Positions 42,160-50,835 of a stretch of DNA of 64,000 nucleotides are shown in pieces. Every line of letters starts with the position of its first letter. Positions within the stretch are counted from its first letter, which is position 1. Below the pieces are notes generated by a model, which made no database searches, was not told the origin of the DNA, and saw only the letters and a program-made list of their open reading frames with translations. The position numbers and the translations under genes are program-made. The stretch lies in contig NZ_MKUD01000063.1 in the NCBI RefSeq assembly GCF_001898575.1, positions 323,215 through 387,214 of the forward strand, given 5' to 3'. This DNA comes from Spirosoma sp. 48-14. GTDB lineage: Bacteria > Bacteroidota > Bacteroidia > Cytophagales > Spirosomataceae.

Positions 42160-42217
42160 GTAACGCGGGTGGAAACCCACAACTCTGTCTAGAATCGCGG
42201 GTTTCCACTCGCGTTAC
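42160..42217. repeat. Inverted repeat after the anti-sigma gene
   Basis: GTAACGCGGGTGGAAACCC (42160-42178) is inverted at 42199-42217 with one mismatch. It starts 3 bp after the stop codon. Confidence 0.8.
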
Positions 42218-42241
42218 TAAAACCATAACCCCAAAAAAACT

Positions 42242-43108
42242 ATGCAACTGTTTATGATCCCCGTTTTGGCGGGGCTGGTGATCTCTTGTGCCCAAACACC
42301 GGCCAGCGCCCAGGAAGCCAAAGAGCACATCCGTAAAGAATTTACGGTCTCGAAAAGCTCCAGCAACGTATTTGCTCTGTACAACATCAACGGCTTCGTG
42401 AAAGTCGAAGGCTACTCGGGCGACAAAGTCATTGTGGAAGTCGACAAAGCGATCACGGCAAAAACCAATGCCGACCTGGAAATTGGCAAGAAAGAATTTC
42501 AACTTGGCTTCGACCAGAAAGGCGACAGCGTTACAGTTTACATCGCTGAGCCGTTCGATTCGCGTCCTCGTCGGCAACGGCATAACAACTGGAACAATGA
42601 CCGTGATATTGAGTATGATTTTACCCTCGATTTTATGGTGAAAGTACCCAACCACATGAACCTGGTTGTCTCAACAGTGAACCGGGGTGAAGTGACGGTG
42701 AACGATGTGAGTGGCACGGTGAAAGCCCGGAATGTAAATGGCGCTATTACATTGACCAACATCAAAGGTACCACCGATGCCAACACAGTAAACGGAGCCG
42801 TCGATATCAAGTACCTGGGCAATCCGCCCGAAAACTCGTTTTATCATACCATCAACGGCGATATCCGGGTAACCTATCCGGCCAATCTATCGGCCGATAT
42901 TCAGTTCAAGAGTATGCACGGAAGTTTTTACACCGACTTTCCCAATGCCGAAACCTTACCGATGGAGGCCGTTAAATCCGAACAGAAAACGGGGAATGGC
43001 ACTGTCTACAAGCTCAACAAAACCACCGCTGTCCGTATTGGCAACGGAGGCAAAACATTCAAGTTTGAAACACTAAACGGAAGCATTTACATTAAAAAAC
43101 AATCCTGA
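42242..43108 (+). CDS. DUF4097-family exported beta-solenoid protein 1
   Basis: A 288-residue exported protein; the N-terminus MQLFMIPVLAGLVISCAQ looks like a signal peptide, possibly with a lipobox at C16. The rest has the DUF4097 pattern: YNINGFVKVEGYSGDKVIVE at the start, then strand repeats such as VSTVNRGEVTVNDVSGTVKA, NVNGAITLTNIKG, NTVNGAVDIKYLG, HTINGDIRVTYP. The VNG/ING turns recur roughly every 18-20 residues, giving solenoid rungs. It overlaps the next gene by one base (TGATG). It lies behind the sigma/anti-sigma pair, as DUF4097 genes often do in Bacteroidota, and is a likely target of that factor. Confidence 0.88.
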   Translation: MQLFMIPVLAGLVISCAQTPASAQEAKEHIRKEFTVSKSSSNVFALYNINGFVKVEGYSGDKVIVEVDKAITAKTNADLEIGKKEFQLGFDQKGDSVTVYIAEPFDSRPRRQRHNNWNNDRDIEYDFTLDFMVKVPNHMNLVVSTVNRGEVTVNDVSGTVKARNVNGAITLTNIKGTTDANTVNGAVDIKYLGNPPENSFYHTINGDIRVTYPANLSADIQFKSMHGSFYTDFPNAETLPMEAVKSEQKTGNGTVYKLNKTTAVRIGNGGKTFKFETLNGSIYIKKQS

Positions 43109-44016
43109 TGAAAACGATTAAAATAACGAAATTGACAATGCATAATGCACAATGCCTACTGAAAAAAGGCTTTAGTTTCGGGTTCCTATTCATTATTCAT
43201 TATTCATTATTCATTGGCTTCAGCCCATTGCTGGCGCAGAATGACGTAAAAGAACAACTGGTTGTCCCCCTGAGTGATCCTGGTAAGCCGGGTACGCTAC
43301 GGACCAATTTAATCAACGGCTCAATCACAGTGGTTGGCTATAGCGGCAAAGATGTCGTGATTGACATCACATCCAGCGGAAGCCGTCGCGATGGCGACCG
43401 CGACAGAGCCCGAGATCGCGATCAGGGGGCATCGGCAGGTATGAAACGAATCAACGCTGGTAATCCGCTCGATATAAGTGCCCGTGAAAAGAATAATACG
43501 GTAAACGTAGAAGCCAACTCGATCAATCAGCCTATTGATCTGACTATCAAAGTACCTCAGCAATTTAATTTGCGCATCGGTACAGTTAATCATGGCGAAA
43601 TCTCGGTCGATAATGTATCGGGCGAACTGGAAGTCAACAACGTCAATGGCGCTATTGAACTGACGAATGTATCGGGTTCTGTGGTTGCCAATACGGTAAA
43701 CGGTGCCGTAAAAGCCAGCTTCAAGACTGTCAATACCGATACGCCAATGGCCTTTTCGACACTCAACGGTAATGTGGATGTAACCTTCCCGGCCAATGCG
43801 AAAATGAACGTCAAACTCAAATCTGATCGGGGCGATATGTACAGTGACTTCGATATTGACGTAGACAAGACCCAATCGAAAGTGAACCGGACCAATCAGA
43901 ACGGTATGTATCGGGTAAGCATTGACGATTGGGTGCAGGGCAAAATTAACGGAGGTGGCCGCGAAATCATGATGAAAAACATGAACGGCAACATCTACAT
44001 CCGCAAAGCCAAGTAA
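43108..44016 (+). CDS. DUF4097-family exported beta-solenoid protein 2, with a repeat-derived signal peptide
   Basis: A 302-residue paralogue of the preceding protein: LINGSITVVGYSGKDVVIDI, then GTVNHGEISVDNVSGELEV, NVNGAIELTNVSGSVVA, NTVNGAVKASF, STLNGNVDVTFP, MKNMNGNIYIRKAK. An Arg/Asp-rich insert (RRDGDRDRARDRDQ) lies near residues 92-105. The leader (residues about 9-36, including MHNAQC and FIIHYSLFI) is translated from a heptamer repeat of the kind found between genes; it still supplies a hydrophobic core and the cut site LLAQ, so it should work as a signal peptide. Coupled to the previous gene by a TGATG overlap. Confidence 0.88.
   Translation: MKTIKITKLTMHNAQCLLKKGFSFGFLFIIHYSLFIGFSPLLAQNDVKEQLVVPLSDPGKPGTLRTNLINGSITVVGYSGKDVVIDITSSGSRRDGDRDRARDRDQGASAGMKRINAGNPLDISAREKNNTVNVEANSINQPIDLTIKVPQQFNLRIGTVNHGEISVDNVSGELEVNNVNGAIELTNVSGSVVANTVNGAVKASFKTVNTDTPMAFSTLNGNVDVTFPANAKMNVKLKSDRGDMYSDFDIDVDKTQSKVNRTNQNGMYRVSIDDWVQGKINGGGREIMMKNMNGNIYIRKAK
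43133..43215. repeat. Heptamer repeat inside a coding sequence, forming the signal peptide
   Basis: The left side reads GACAATG, CATAATG, CACAATG, CCTACTG (43134-43161). The right side is CATTATT repeated (43191-43215), an imperfect inversion of the left. It is the same family as 13442-13530 and 52298-52386, but read through in frame. Confidence 0.8.
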
Positions 44017-44027
44017 GGTTTATGGTT

Positions 44028-44098
44028 TACAGTATTCCGTTTACGGTGGCTGACGCATCAACTCCTCTTGCGACAGCTACCGTAAACGGAATACTGTA
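44028..44098. repeat. Perfect 20-bp inverted repeat after the DUF4097 genes
   Basis: TACAGTATTCCGTTTACGGT (44028-44047) is inverted exactly at 44079-44098. The loop contains GGCTGACGCA, also seen in the GTAGAGACGC elements. It begins 12 bp after the stop codon. Confidence 0.85.
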
Positions 44099-44168
44099 GC
44101 CAGCATGCAACCCCACCGTGTCAATTTGCATCCTGCTATTGATACAACCCTCAAACCAGCTCAATCCC

Positions 44169-45347
44169 ATGAATGTCTGGCTCACGTCTGTCCTCTTGCT
44201 TGTCACCCTGGTAGCCGAACCCGTTCACCCGAAACGTCTACCGATTGTAGTCAGGCTACCCGAAAAAGCATCGACCGATAATCCCCTCGAAACCTACGTC
44301 GATTCACTGGTCGAACGGGCTGCTCAGCAATTTATGCGGATGCCTCAGGCTGTCGGACTTTCCATCGGGATTATCAAAGACGGACAGCCATTTATGTACA
44401 ACTACGGAACCATCGAACGGGGCCGACATCAACTCCCAACCAGCCAGACCGTTTACCCGATTGCCTCCATCACCAAGACATTTACCGGAGCTTTGCTGGC
44501 TCAGGCCGTAGTGGATGGCAACGTAAAACTCGACGACGACGTTCGTACCTACCTGACCGGCGATTACCCAAACCTGACCTACCAGGGGCATCCTATTCGG
44601 TTATTTCATCTGATTAATCATCGGTCGGGCCTACCCTTCCTCCTACCCAACAAACCTGAGGCCTTCAGCAACACCAATACACCCGCGTCGGCCGTGGCTA
44701 TGGACCTTATGCGCCCCTACAGCCGGGCCGATTTTTATGCCGACCTGCATCAGGTTACACTGGACACGATTCCGGGTGTTGCTTTCAAGTATTCGAATAC
44801 AGGGGCTCAATTGCTGGGGTATATTTTAGAACGCGTTTACGGCCAATCGTTCGAACAGCTTATCCACCAAAAGCTGACCCGGCCACTGGCGATGAGCGAT
44901 ACAAAAATTACGTTGACGCCTTCGGCTCAGACCCGCGTAGCCAAAGGCTATGACTGTGAAGGCATTCTGATGCCCGATAGCCCCGACGAACTTCAGGCTG
45001 CCGGAGCGTTAAAATCGACCGTTGCCGATATGCTGAAATACGTTCAGTGGACTATTTCCGAAAAGTCCCTTACGGCAAAATTAACCCATCAGCCAACCTG
45101 GACGAACGGTGGTCAATATGCATCGGGCTTAAACTGGCAAATGCTTCAATCGGCAGCCAATCGGGTAATCTGGCAGGATGGTAACATTCCAGGTTTCAGT
45201 AGCTTATGCGCCAACTACCCAGAGCAGAATCTGGGTATTGTCGTTTTCGCAAACGAGTGTGACCGCACAACCGCTTCCCGAATTAAAGCCATGACCAATC
45301 AGATCATAAAACAACTGGACGAACGGGCTATATCACTACCTAACTAA
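44169..45347 (+). CDS. Exported serine beta-lactamase-like hydrolase (class C/penicillin-binding type)
   Basis: A 392-residue protein from ATG 44169, chosen over GTG 44118 because a signal peptide (MNVWLTSVLLLVTLVA) starts there. The nucleophile motif S100-I-T-K103 (IASITKTFTG) and the second motif Y208-S-N210 (FKYSNTGAQLLGYIL) are in place. The third-motif region reads WQDGNIPGFSS. Such proteins include D-aminopeptidases, esterases and peptidoglycan-active enzymes as well as true beta-lactamases, so resistance should not be assumed. It follows the DUF4097 genes and a 20-bp inverted repeat; whether it belongs to the sigma-factor operon is unclear. Confidence 0.9.
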   Translation: MNVWLTSVLLLVTLVAEPVHPKRLPIVVRLPEKASTDNPLETYVDSLVERAAQQFMRMPQAVGLSIGIIKDGQPFMYNYGTIERGRHQLPTSQTVYPIASITKTFTGALLAQAVVDGNVKLDDDVRTYLTGDYPNLTYQGHPIRLFHLINHRSGLPFLLPNKPEAFSNTNTPASAVAMDLMRPYSRADFYADLHQVTLDTIPGVAFKYSNTGAQLLGYILERVYGQSFEQLIHQKLTRPLAMSDTKITLTPSAQTRVAKGYDCEGILMPDSPDELQAAGALKSTVADMLKYVQWTISEKSLTAKLTHQPTWTNGGQYASGLNWQMLQSAANRVIWQDGNIPGFSSLCANYPEQNLGIVVFANECDRTTASRIKAMTNQIIKQLDERAISLPN

Positions 45348-45378
45348 CTTTCCGAACCAACTATCATTAATACTGCCT

Positions 45379-45413
45379 GTCCGCAACTGAACTAAACCCG
45401 TCCGAAACCGGAC
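45379..45413. promoter_or_regulatory. Paired palindromic activator sites upstream of permease 10
   Basis: Distal GTCCGcaacTGAAC (45379-45392) and perfect proximal GTCCGaaacCGGAC (45400-45413), centres 21 bp apart. Confidence 0.8.
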
Positions 45414-45468
45414 GCAGTTGCTTCTTATTTCCAAAGTAAATAATTGACAATCAGGAGAGTAAAACAGA

Positions 45469-45483
45469 TGGTATAATATTTGA
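45469..45483 (+). promoter_or_regulatory. Sigma-54-like promoter of permease 10
   Basis: TGGTATAATATTTGA, with the -24 GG 57 bp after the proximal palindrome and the gene starting 35 bp downstream. Confidence 0.7.
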
Positions 45484-45517
45484 GCATACGTTACCCAACC
45501 TAAACGAACGGGATACG

Positions 45518-47869
45518 ATGCTTAGCAATTATCTAAAAATAGCACTCCGTAATTTCTGGCGAAACAAGCTTTATACCAGCCTGAATGTCGGTGGCTTGGC
45601 TATTGGCTTAGCCGCCTGTTTGCTAATGGTTTTGTACGTTGACCACGAGTTTTCGTATGATCAGTTTCATCCCAAAGCCAGACGGATTGTTCGGGTAACC
45701 AGTGTAATGAAAACGCCAGAGTCATCGCTGGCTATAGCTTCTGACCCAATACCACTAGCCCCCACCCTGAAACGAGATTACCCAGAAGTAGAGACCGCCG
45801 TTCGCTTTCTAATGACGGGGGGAACTGTCAAAACGAACGATAAGCTAGTCAACCAGGCTGATGTATACTATGCCGATAACGACGTTTTTTCGGTATTTGC
45901 CTATCCATTTTTAGCGGGTAATCCGGCTACGGCTTTAGTCAATCCCAATAGCGCTGTCGTTACCGAAAAGTTCGCCCATAAATACTTCGGCAAAACGGAT
46001 ATACTAGGCAAATCGATTGAGATCAATAAGACTACTTATCAAATTACGGGCGTTATGGCTAACCTGCCCAGTAATACCGATCTGCCTATCAGCGCCTTAC
46101 TGTCTAAAAAGCAATCTGAATCAACGGATTGGCTGGGCGATGATTTCCCGGCTTATACGTACATACTGTTTAGGAACGAGCCAAACCTACCGGATTTCTC
46201 AAAAAAGCTGGCTAAACTGTCAAAAAAATACCTGGCTCCTGCGCTAAAAAAAGCAGGCGCCGAAAATTACTCGATTAACTTTGACCTAGAGCCGCTGACC
46301 GATGCCCACTACAGCCAGGGCAAACTAGAAGATACGCCAAAAGGCAATCGGCAATTCAGTTATTTGTTTGCCTTTCTGGCCGTATTTGTGCTGGTAATTG
46401 CCCTTCTGAACTACATCAATCTGCTGACAGCCAAAGCAACGGAACGAGCCAAAGAAGTGGGTATTCGTAAAGCAACGGGAGCGCAGTATGGCCAATTGGT
46501 CCGACAGTTTCTGCTCGAATCGCTTTTGCTCAGTGGTTTATCCATTGGCATTGCCCTTGGCTTATTGCAATTAACGATTCCGTTGTTCAACGACCAGCTG
46601 GCTATTCAGATGCAGTTTGGCTGGGCCGAAGCCGTTTCAGTAGTTGTTTGTACCTGGCTCATAGTCACGCTATTGGGAGGACTATACCCCGCTTTCGTAC
46701 TATCAGGCTATCGGCCTGTTGAGGTCTTGAAGGGGCAGCTAACCAGTCATGGACAGGGCTTGTGGCTCCGGAAAACAATTATCGTATTTCAGTTTGTGCT
46801 GGCAGTGAGCATGATCGCTGGTGTATTGGTTATTCATCGGCAGATGCATTACCTCCAGCATTATGACGTTGGTTATACCCGCGAACAAATCCTTAGTCTT
46901 TACTTACCCGATGATTCGACTGCCCGGGCGGCTGCACCCGCCTTTGCCAATAGTTTGAAACAACATTCGGAAGTCGATGGTATAACGCTGGGATTCGGCT
47001 TAGCAAACGGGCCAATGGCGATGTCTTCAACGACGATTCGAACCAATGGCAAAAAACGGGAAGTGATGAGCAATTACCTGTTCATCGACGATAAGTTCGT
47101 ACCACTCCTGAATATAGGCTTGAAAGCCGGGCGAAATTTATCTTCCCAATACAAAACAGATCTGAACGGAGGCTTTCTGGTCAATGAGGCTTTTGTAAAA
47201 ATGGCGGGCTGGAAACAGGGTGAAGGACAGGCTATTTCAGGATTTGGTCATAAAGGCACAGTAGTAGGTGTTTTAAAGAATTTCAATTATCGCTCCCTGC
47301 ACAATCCAGTTGAGCCATTGGTACTCATCTACTGCACTGTCCCGGCCATTAATGTAATGGCCCGTGTAAGGCCAAGCGCATTACCGATCATACAAACAAT
47401 CTGGCAACAACACTATCCTAACTATCCGTTTGAGTACAGCTTCCTGGATACATCGTTCGATTCGGAGTACCGAAAAGATCGGCTTATGATGATGATTTTC
47501 AATTGTTTTGCCGGGCTTACTATTTTGGTTTCCTGTCTGGGGCTCTTTGGCCTGATAGCCTTTACAACCGAGCGCCGAACCAAAGAAATTGGCGTTCGAA
47601 AAGTACTGGGGGCATCGGTAGCCAATATTGTTACGCTACTCACCAACGATTTCCTGAAACTGATTGGTATAGCCATTCTGATTGCCAGTCCGCTAGCCTG
47701 GTGGGCCGCCGATCGCTGGCTACAGGCGTTTGCGTATAAAACCGATCTGTCGTGGTGGGTATTTGCCCTGGCGGGGGTTCTGTCCATCGCCATTGCCTTG
47801 CTGACGATTAGTTTCCAAAGTATAAAAGCGGCCCTGATGAATCCTGTTAACTCACTTAAAACGGAATAG
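45518..47869 (+). CDS. FtsX/MacB-like permease 10
   Basis: A 783-residue paralogue (MLSNYLKIALRNFWRNKLYT). The loops read RAKEVGIRKATGA (from 310) and RTKEIGVRKVLGAS (from 687). The second periplasmic motif is VLKNFNYRSLHNPVEPLVL, with N for the usual D. It heads a separate unit under its own palindrome pair and sigma-54-like promoter, with permease 11 and a small protein downstream. An imperfect heptamer repeat starts directly after the stop codon. Confidence 0.93.
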   Translation: MLSNYLKIALRNFWRNKLYTSLNVGGLAIGLAACLLMVLYVDHEFSYDQFHPKARRIVRVTSVMKTPESSLAIASDPIPLAPTLKRDYPEVETAVRFLMTGGTVKTNDKLVNQADVYYADNDVFSVFAYPFLAGNPATALVNPNSAVVTEKFAHKYFGKTDILGKSIEINKTTYQITGVMANLPSNTDLPISALLSKKQSESTDWLGDDFPAYTYILFRNEPNLPDFSKKLAKLSKKYLAPALKKAGAENYSINFDLEPLTDAHYSQGKLEDTPKGNRQFSYLFAFLAVFVLVIALLNYINLLTAKATERAKEVGIRKATGAQYGQLVRQFLLESLLLSGLSIGIALGLLQLTIPLFNDQLAIQMQFGWAEAVSVVVCTWLIVTLLGGLYPAFVLSGYRPVEVLKGQLTSHGQGLWLRKTIIVFQFVLAVSMIAGVLVIHRQMHYLQHYDVGYTREQILSLYLPDDSTARAAAPAFANSLKQHSEVDGITLGFGLANGPMAMSSTTIRTNGKKREVMSNYLFIDDKFVPLLNIGLKAGRNLSSQYKTDLNGGFLVNEAFVKMAGWKQGEGQAISGFGHKGTVVGVLKNFNYRSLHNPVEPLVLIYCTVPAINVMARVRPSALPIIQTIWQQHYPNYPFEYSFLDTSFDSEYRKDRLMMMIFNCFAGLTILVSCLGLFGLIAFTTERRTKEIGVRKVLGASVANIVTLLTNDFLKLIGIAILIASPLAWWAADRWLQAFAYKTDLSWWVFALAGVLSIAIALLTISFQSIKAALMNPVNSLKTE

Positions 47870-47944
47870 AAGGAGGAAGGCAAAAAGGAGAAAGAAACCA
47901 ATTATGCTCACCTCTTCTCCTTTTTCCCTTCTCCCTTCTCCCTT
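47870..47944. repeat. Imperfect inverted heptamer repeat between permeases 10 and 11
   Basis: Purine-rich left side (GGAGGAA, GGCAAAA, AGGAGAA) mirrored by pyrimidine-rich right side (CTTCTCCTTTTTCCCTTCTC). It starts at the first base after the permease 10 stop. The same GGGAGAA-type units occur inside the gene at 60336-60420. Confidence 0.7.
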
Positions 47945-47958
47945 AATGCCCTCTTCCC

Positions 47959-50334
47959 ATGCTCCAAAACTTCTTTAAAACGGCCTTTCGAAATCTCTGG
48001 AAACACAAGCTGTTTACCTTCATCAACATCTTTGGCCTGGCGTCGGGGATGCTGGTGTGTATGTTGGCGATGATCGACATAAAAGGGGCTTTTGACTACG
48101 ACACCTTTCATCCGAACGCCGACCGAACGTACCGGATTCTTACCGACGTCACGACGACCAGCAACGACAAACAGGGATTTGCCACCTCGCCCTTACCCCT
48201 GGCAGAAACCCTAAAACGTCAATACGCTTTTGTGGACCGGGCCACCCGAGTCATTCGTCACAATGGCGACTTTACGGCCAATCGAAAACAATTGCCGGTA
48301 GTCTATAGCGCTGTTGATCCTGATTTCTTTACCCTTTTCGGCTTTCAACTGGCAAAAGGACAAGCTGCTATTACACCACGCACAGCCGTACTTACTCCCC
48401 AAACGGCAGCACGTTTTTTCGGCACAGCCAATCCAATTGGCAAACGCATCGACCACCCCGAGCTAGGTGCGTTGACTATTTCCGGTATTTTGGCTGAACC
48501 ACCCGCTAAAACCCACCTGAATTTCGATGTACTGATTTCAACAGCCTCCCTTTCTGGTTCGGATTGGAATCAATTACGCACTAACTGGAAACAGTATACG
48601 CAAGGGTATACGTACATCTCGCTCAAGCCCGGCACCTCTGCTGATGCGCTCACAAATGTGCTACCTGCCTTAGCTGCTCAGGTAACCAAAGGCTTACACT
48701 TTGCCAACGAAAAAGGGTATACGTTCCGCAGTCAGTCGTTGGCAACCCTTTCACCATCGCGGGAAGAGTTGATGCTGGGCACCTATGAACCTTCGTCGGG
48801 TAAGTTGGAAACCGAAATGATCGTTGGCTTACTTACGCTGTTGCTGGCTTCGTTCAACTACATCAACCTGACCCTGGCCCGCTCCCTGAGTCGCGCCCGT
48901 GAAGTCGGAATCCGGAAAGTAGCTGGCGCCTTGCGCTGGCAACTGATGGGACAGTTTATGGCCGAATCAGCCATCCTATCCATTCTGGGGCTTGGCTTAG
49001 CGTATGGGATGCTGCAATTGGTAAAACCTATGCCTTTTGTACAACAATGGCTCATTGGTGGCGTACAGTGGGAGCAGGATGTACGCGTTTGGATTGTGTT
49101 CATTCTCTTTAGCCTGATCACGGGTATGCTGGCGGGTCTGTTGCCTGCCCGTGTTCTGTCGGGATTTCAACCAGCTCAGGTGCTAAGGAGCCAAACGGGT
49201 CTGCGTGTATTCCGGGGCATTACGTTACGCAAGTCACTGATTGTGATTCAGTTTTCGATTTCACTGGTGGCCATGATCGCTTTGCTGGGTATGGCTCGGC
49301 AGCAACATTACATGGGTACGGCGGACTATGGTTTTCAACGGGATAATGTGCTGACGATCCCGCTAAACGGTTCTTCTGCCGGACGGTTATCGACAGAAAT
49401 CAATCGTCTGGCGGGCGTAGAGCACGTTAGCGCTACTGTAGCCAGGTTAGGCGATCATGGTGGTAACGGGCAAATGGTGCACCGTCAGCGAACCGGGGGC
49501 GATTCCGCAGCAACGGATGTTTTTTCAACCGATACGAATCTTCTATCAACCGTTGGGCTAACGTTAGTAGCAGGTCAGAATATGCCCGCATCGGTATCCG
49601 ATTCAGCATCGCATCTTGTTCTGGTCAATGAAGAAGCCGTGCGGGCGTTTAAGCTGGGCGAACCGGGAGCCGCCGTAGGCCAAACGCTCTGGCTGAACGA
49701 CAGCACCGAGGTTCAGATCGCAGGTGTTGTGAAAGATTTTCAGTTTACCACGATGGCCATGAAAATACATCCGCTGATGCTTCGCTACCAACCTGACCAA
49801 TTTCGGTTTCTGAATGTAAAAGTGGCCGACGGCAATCCCGAAGCCGTTAAAGCCAGCATTGCCCAAGTCTGGAAACGGCAGAATCCGTACGAGCCTTTCG
49901 AAGGAGTCTGGTACGATACCTATCTGTCCGACCGACATAGCCATACCGACGACATTTCCTTTATGGGGTTATTGATTGGTTTTGCGTTATCGATTGCCTG
50001 TCTGGGGCTATTGGGTATGGTCACGTATACGACCCAGCTACGCACTAAAGAAGTGGGTATTCGTAAAGTTATGGGCGCCCGTATCGATCAGGTTATCTGG
50101 TTGTTATCGTGGGATTTCCTGAAGCTATTATTGATTGCCGGTGCCATTGCCCTTCCTATTGGGTATCTGGCCACCAGTTTCTTTCTGATGTCCTTCGCCT
50201 ATCACATTTCGGTAGGTGTGGGTATGTTAGGTGCCTGTTTTGGCACGATGTTACTTTTAGGCGGTTTAACGATTGGCTGGCGCACGTATCGAACAGCGCT
50301 GACCAATCCAACGGATAGTTTACGGTCTGAATAG
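47959..50334 (+). CDS. FtsX/MacB-like permease 11 (somewhat divergent)
   Basis: A 791-residue paralogue (MLQNFFKTAFRNLWKHKLFT). The loops read RAREVGIRKVAGA (from 312) and RTKEVGIRKVMGAR (from 695). The second periplasmic motif is VVKDFQFTTMAMKIHPLML. The end (WRTYRTALTNPTDSLRSE) departs from the SFQS-KAAL ending of most others. It has no palindrome pair of its own and starts 89 bp after permease 10, so it likely shares that promoter. Confidence 0.92.
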   Translation: MLQNFFKTAFRNLWKHKLFTFINIFGLASGMLVCMLAMIDIKGAFDYDTFHPNADRTYRILTDVTTTSNDKQGFATSPLPLAETLKRQYAFVDRATRVIRHNGDFTANRKQLPVVYSAVDPDFFTLFGFQLAKGQAAITPRTAVLTPQTAARFFGTANPIGKRIDHPELGALTISGILAEPPAKTHLNFDVLISTASLSGSDWNQLRTNWKQYTQGYTYISLKPGTSADALTNVLPALAAQVTKGLHFANEKGYTFRSQSLATLSPSREELMLGTYEPSSGKLETEMIVGLLTLLLASFNYINLTLARSLSRAREVGIRKVAGALRWQLMGQFMAESAILSILGLGLAYGMLQLVKPMPFVQQWLIGGVQWEQDVRVWIVFILFSLITGMLAGLLPARVLSGFQPAQVLRSQTGLRVFRGITLRKSLIVIQFSISLVAMIALLGMARQQHYMGTADYGFQRDNVLTIPLNGSSAGRLSTEINRLAGVEHVSATVARLGDHGGNGQMVHRQRTGGDSAATDVFSTDTNLLSTVGLTLVAGQNMPASVSDSASHLVLVNEEAVRAFKLGEPGAAVGQTLWLNDSTEVQIAGVVKDFQFTTMAMKIHPLMLRYQPDQFRFLNVKVADGNPEAVKASIAQVWKRQNPYEPFEGVWYDTYLSDRHSHTDDISFMGLLIGFALSIACLGLLGMVTYTTQLRTKEVGIRKVMGARIDQVIWLLSWDFLKLLLIAGAIALPIGYLATSFFLMSFAYHISVGVGMLGACFGTMLLLGGLTIGWRTYRTALTNPTDSLRSE

Positions 50335-50340
50335 CGGTAT

Positions 50341-50400
50341 GCGTGGAGCAGGGAGCAGGGTGTTTTGCTCCTTACTCCCTCCATGCACCCTGCCTCACGC
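50341..50400. repeat. Inverted heptamer repeat after permease 11
   Basis: GCGTGGAGCAGGG at 50341 mirrors CCCTGCCTCACGC at the far end with two mismatches. Units include AGGGAGC, AGGGTGT, CTTACTC, CCTCCAT. It starts 7 bp after the stop. Confidence 0.7.
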
Positions 50401-50436
50401 AAAATACATTTCAATCAAATTCCTTTTCCTAACACT

Positions 50437-50730
50437 ATGTCATACATCGCTATACCTATTTCTTCGATGCCTGGGAAGCAGGAAATCGAAATCGACGTGA
50501 CCATCAATGGACAGAAGCAGGCACTGCATTACCGGGTCGAACTGTTCTATTGGAGCGATTGCCTGGTGCCCACCTTCGACCGAGTCGAATGCATCCGACA
50601 GTTGCTCTCTACGTATGACCAGGATTGGACACTCTATTACATTGGCTCACCAACGGATGAGTTTGTACCGATCACCTTCGTTAAAAAAGAAGATCTGGCT
50701 AAACAGCGAAACCTGCTGATGAGCCGATAA
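50437..50730 (+). CDS. Small hypothetical protein, last gene of the permease 10-11 unit
   Basis: A 97-residue cytoplasmic protein from ATG 50437 (MSYIAIPISSMPGKQEIEID); a longer frame from TTG 50365 runs through the repeat and was rejected. I recognise no family. It has an N-terminal beta-rich half (IDVTINGQKQALHYRVELFY) and a C-terminal half with DQDWTLYYIGSPTDEFVPIT and a basic helix (KKEDLAKQRNLLM). It lies on the same strand as permease 11, about 100 bp downstream, and is followed by a strong terminator, so it is probably the end of that transcription unit. Confidence 0.75.
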   Translation: MSYIAIPISSMPGKQEIEIDVTINGQKQALHYRVELFYWSDCLVPTFDRVECIRQLLSTYDQDWTLYYIGSPTDEFVPITFVKKEDLAKQRNLLMSR

Positions 50731-50768
50731 GATAACCTGATAAGTTGCTAATAGAATGATGAATCAGA

Positions 50769-50799
50769 AAGGGCCAGTCAGCTTGACTGGCCCTTTTTT
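50769..50799 (+). terminator. Strong rho-independent terminator
   Basis: AAGGGCCAGTCA (50769-50780) pairs exactly with TGACTGGCCCTT (50784-50795) around a 3-base loop, followed by a T tract to 50799. It ends the permease 10-11 unit and faces the convergent SusD gene. Confidence 0.92.
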
Positions 50800-50835
50800 C
50801 GGGTCTACGGTATTTGGTTCACCACACCCTATAAA

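Noticed and set aside
44169-45347. Antibiotic-resistance beta-lactamase
   Set aside because: SxxK and YxN are present, but these motifs are shared by esterases, D-aminopeptidases and penicillin-binding proteins; nothing seen supports resistance specifically.
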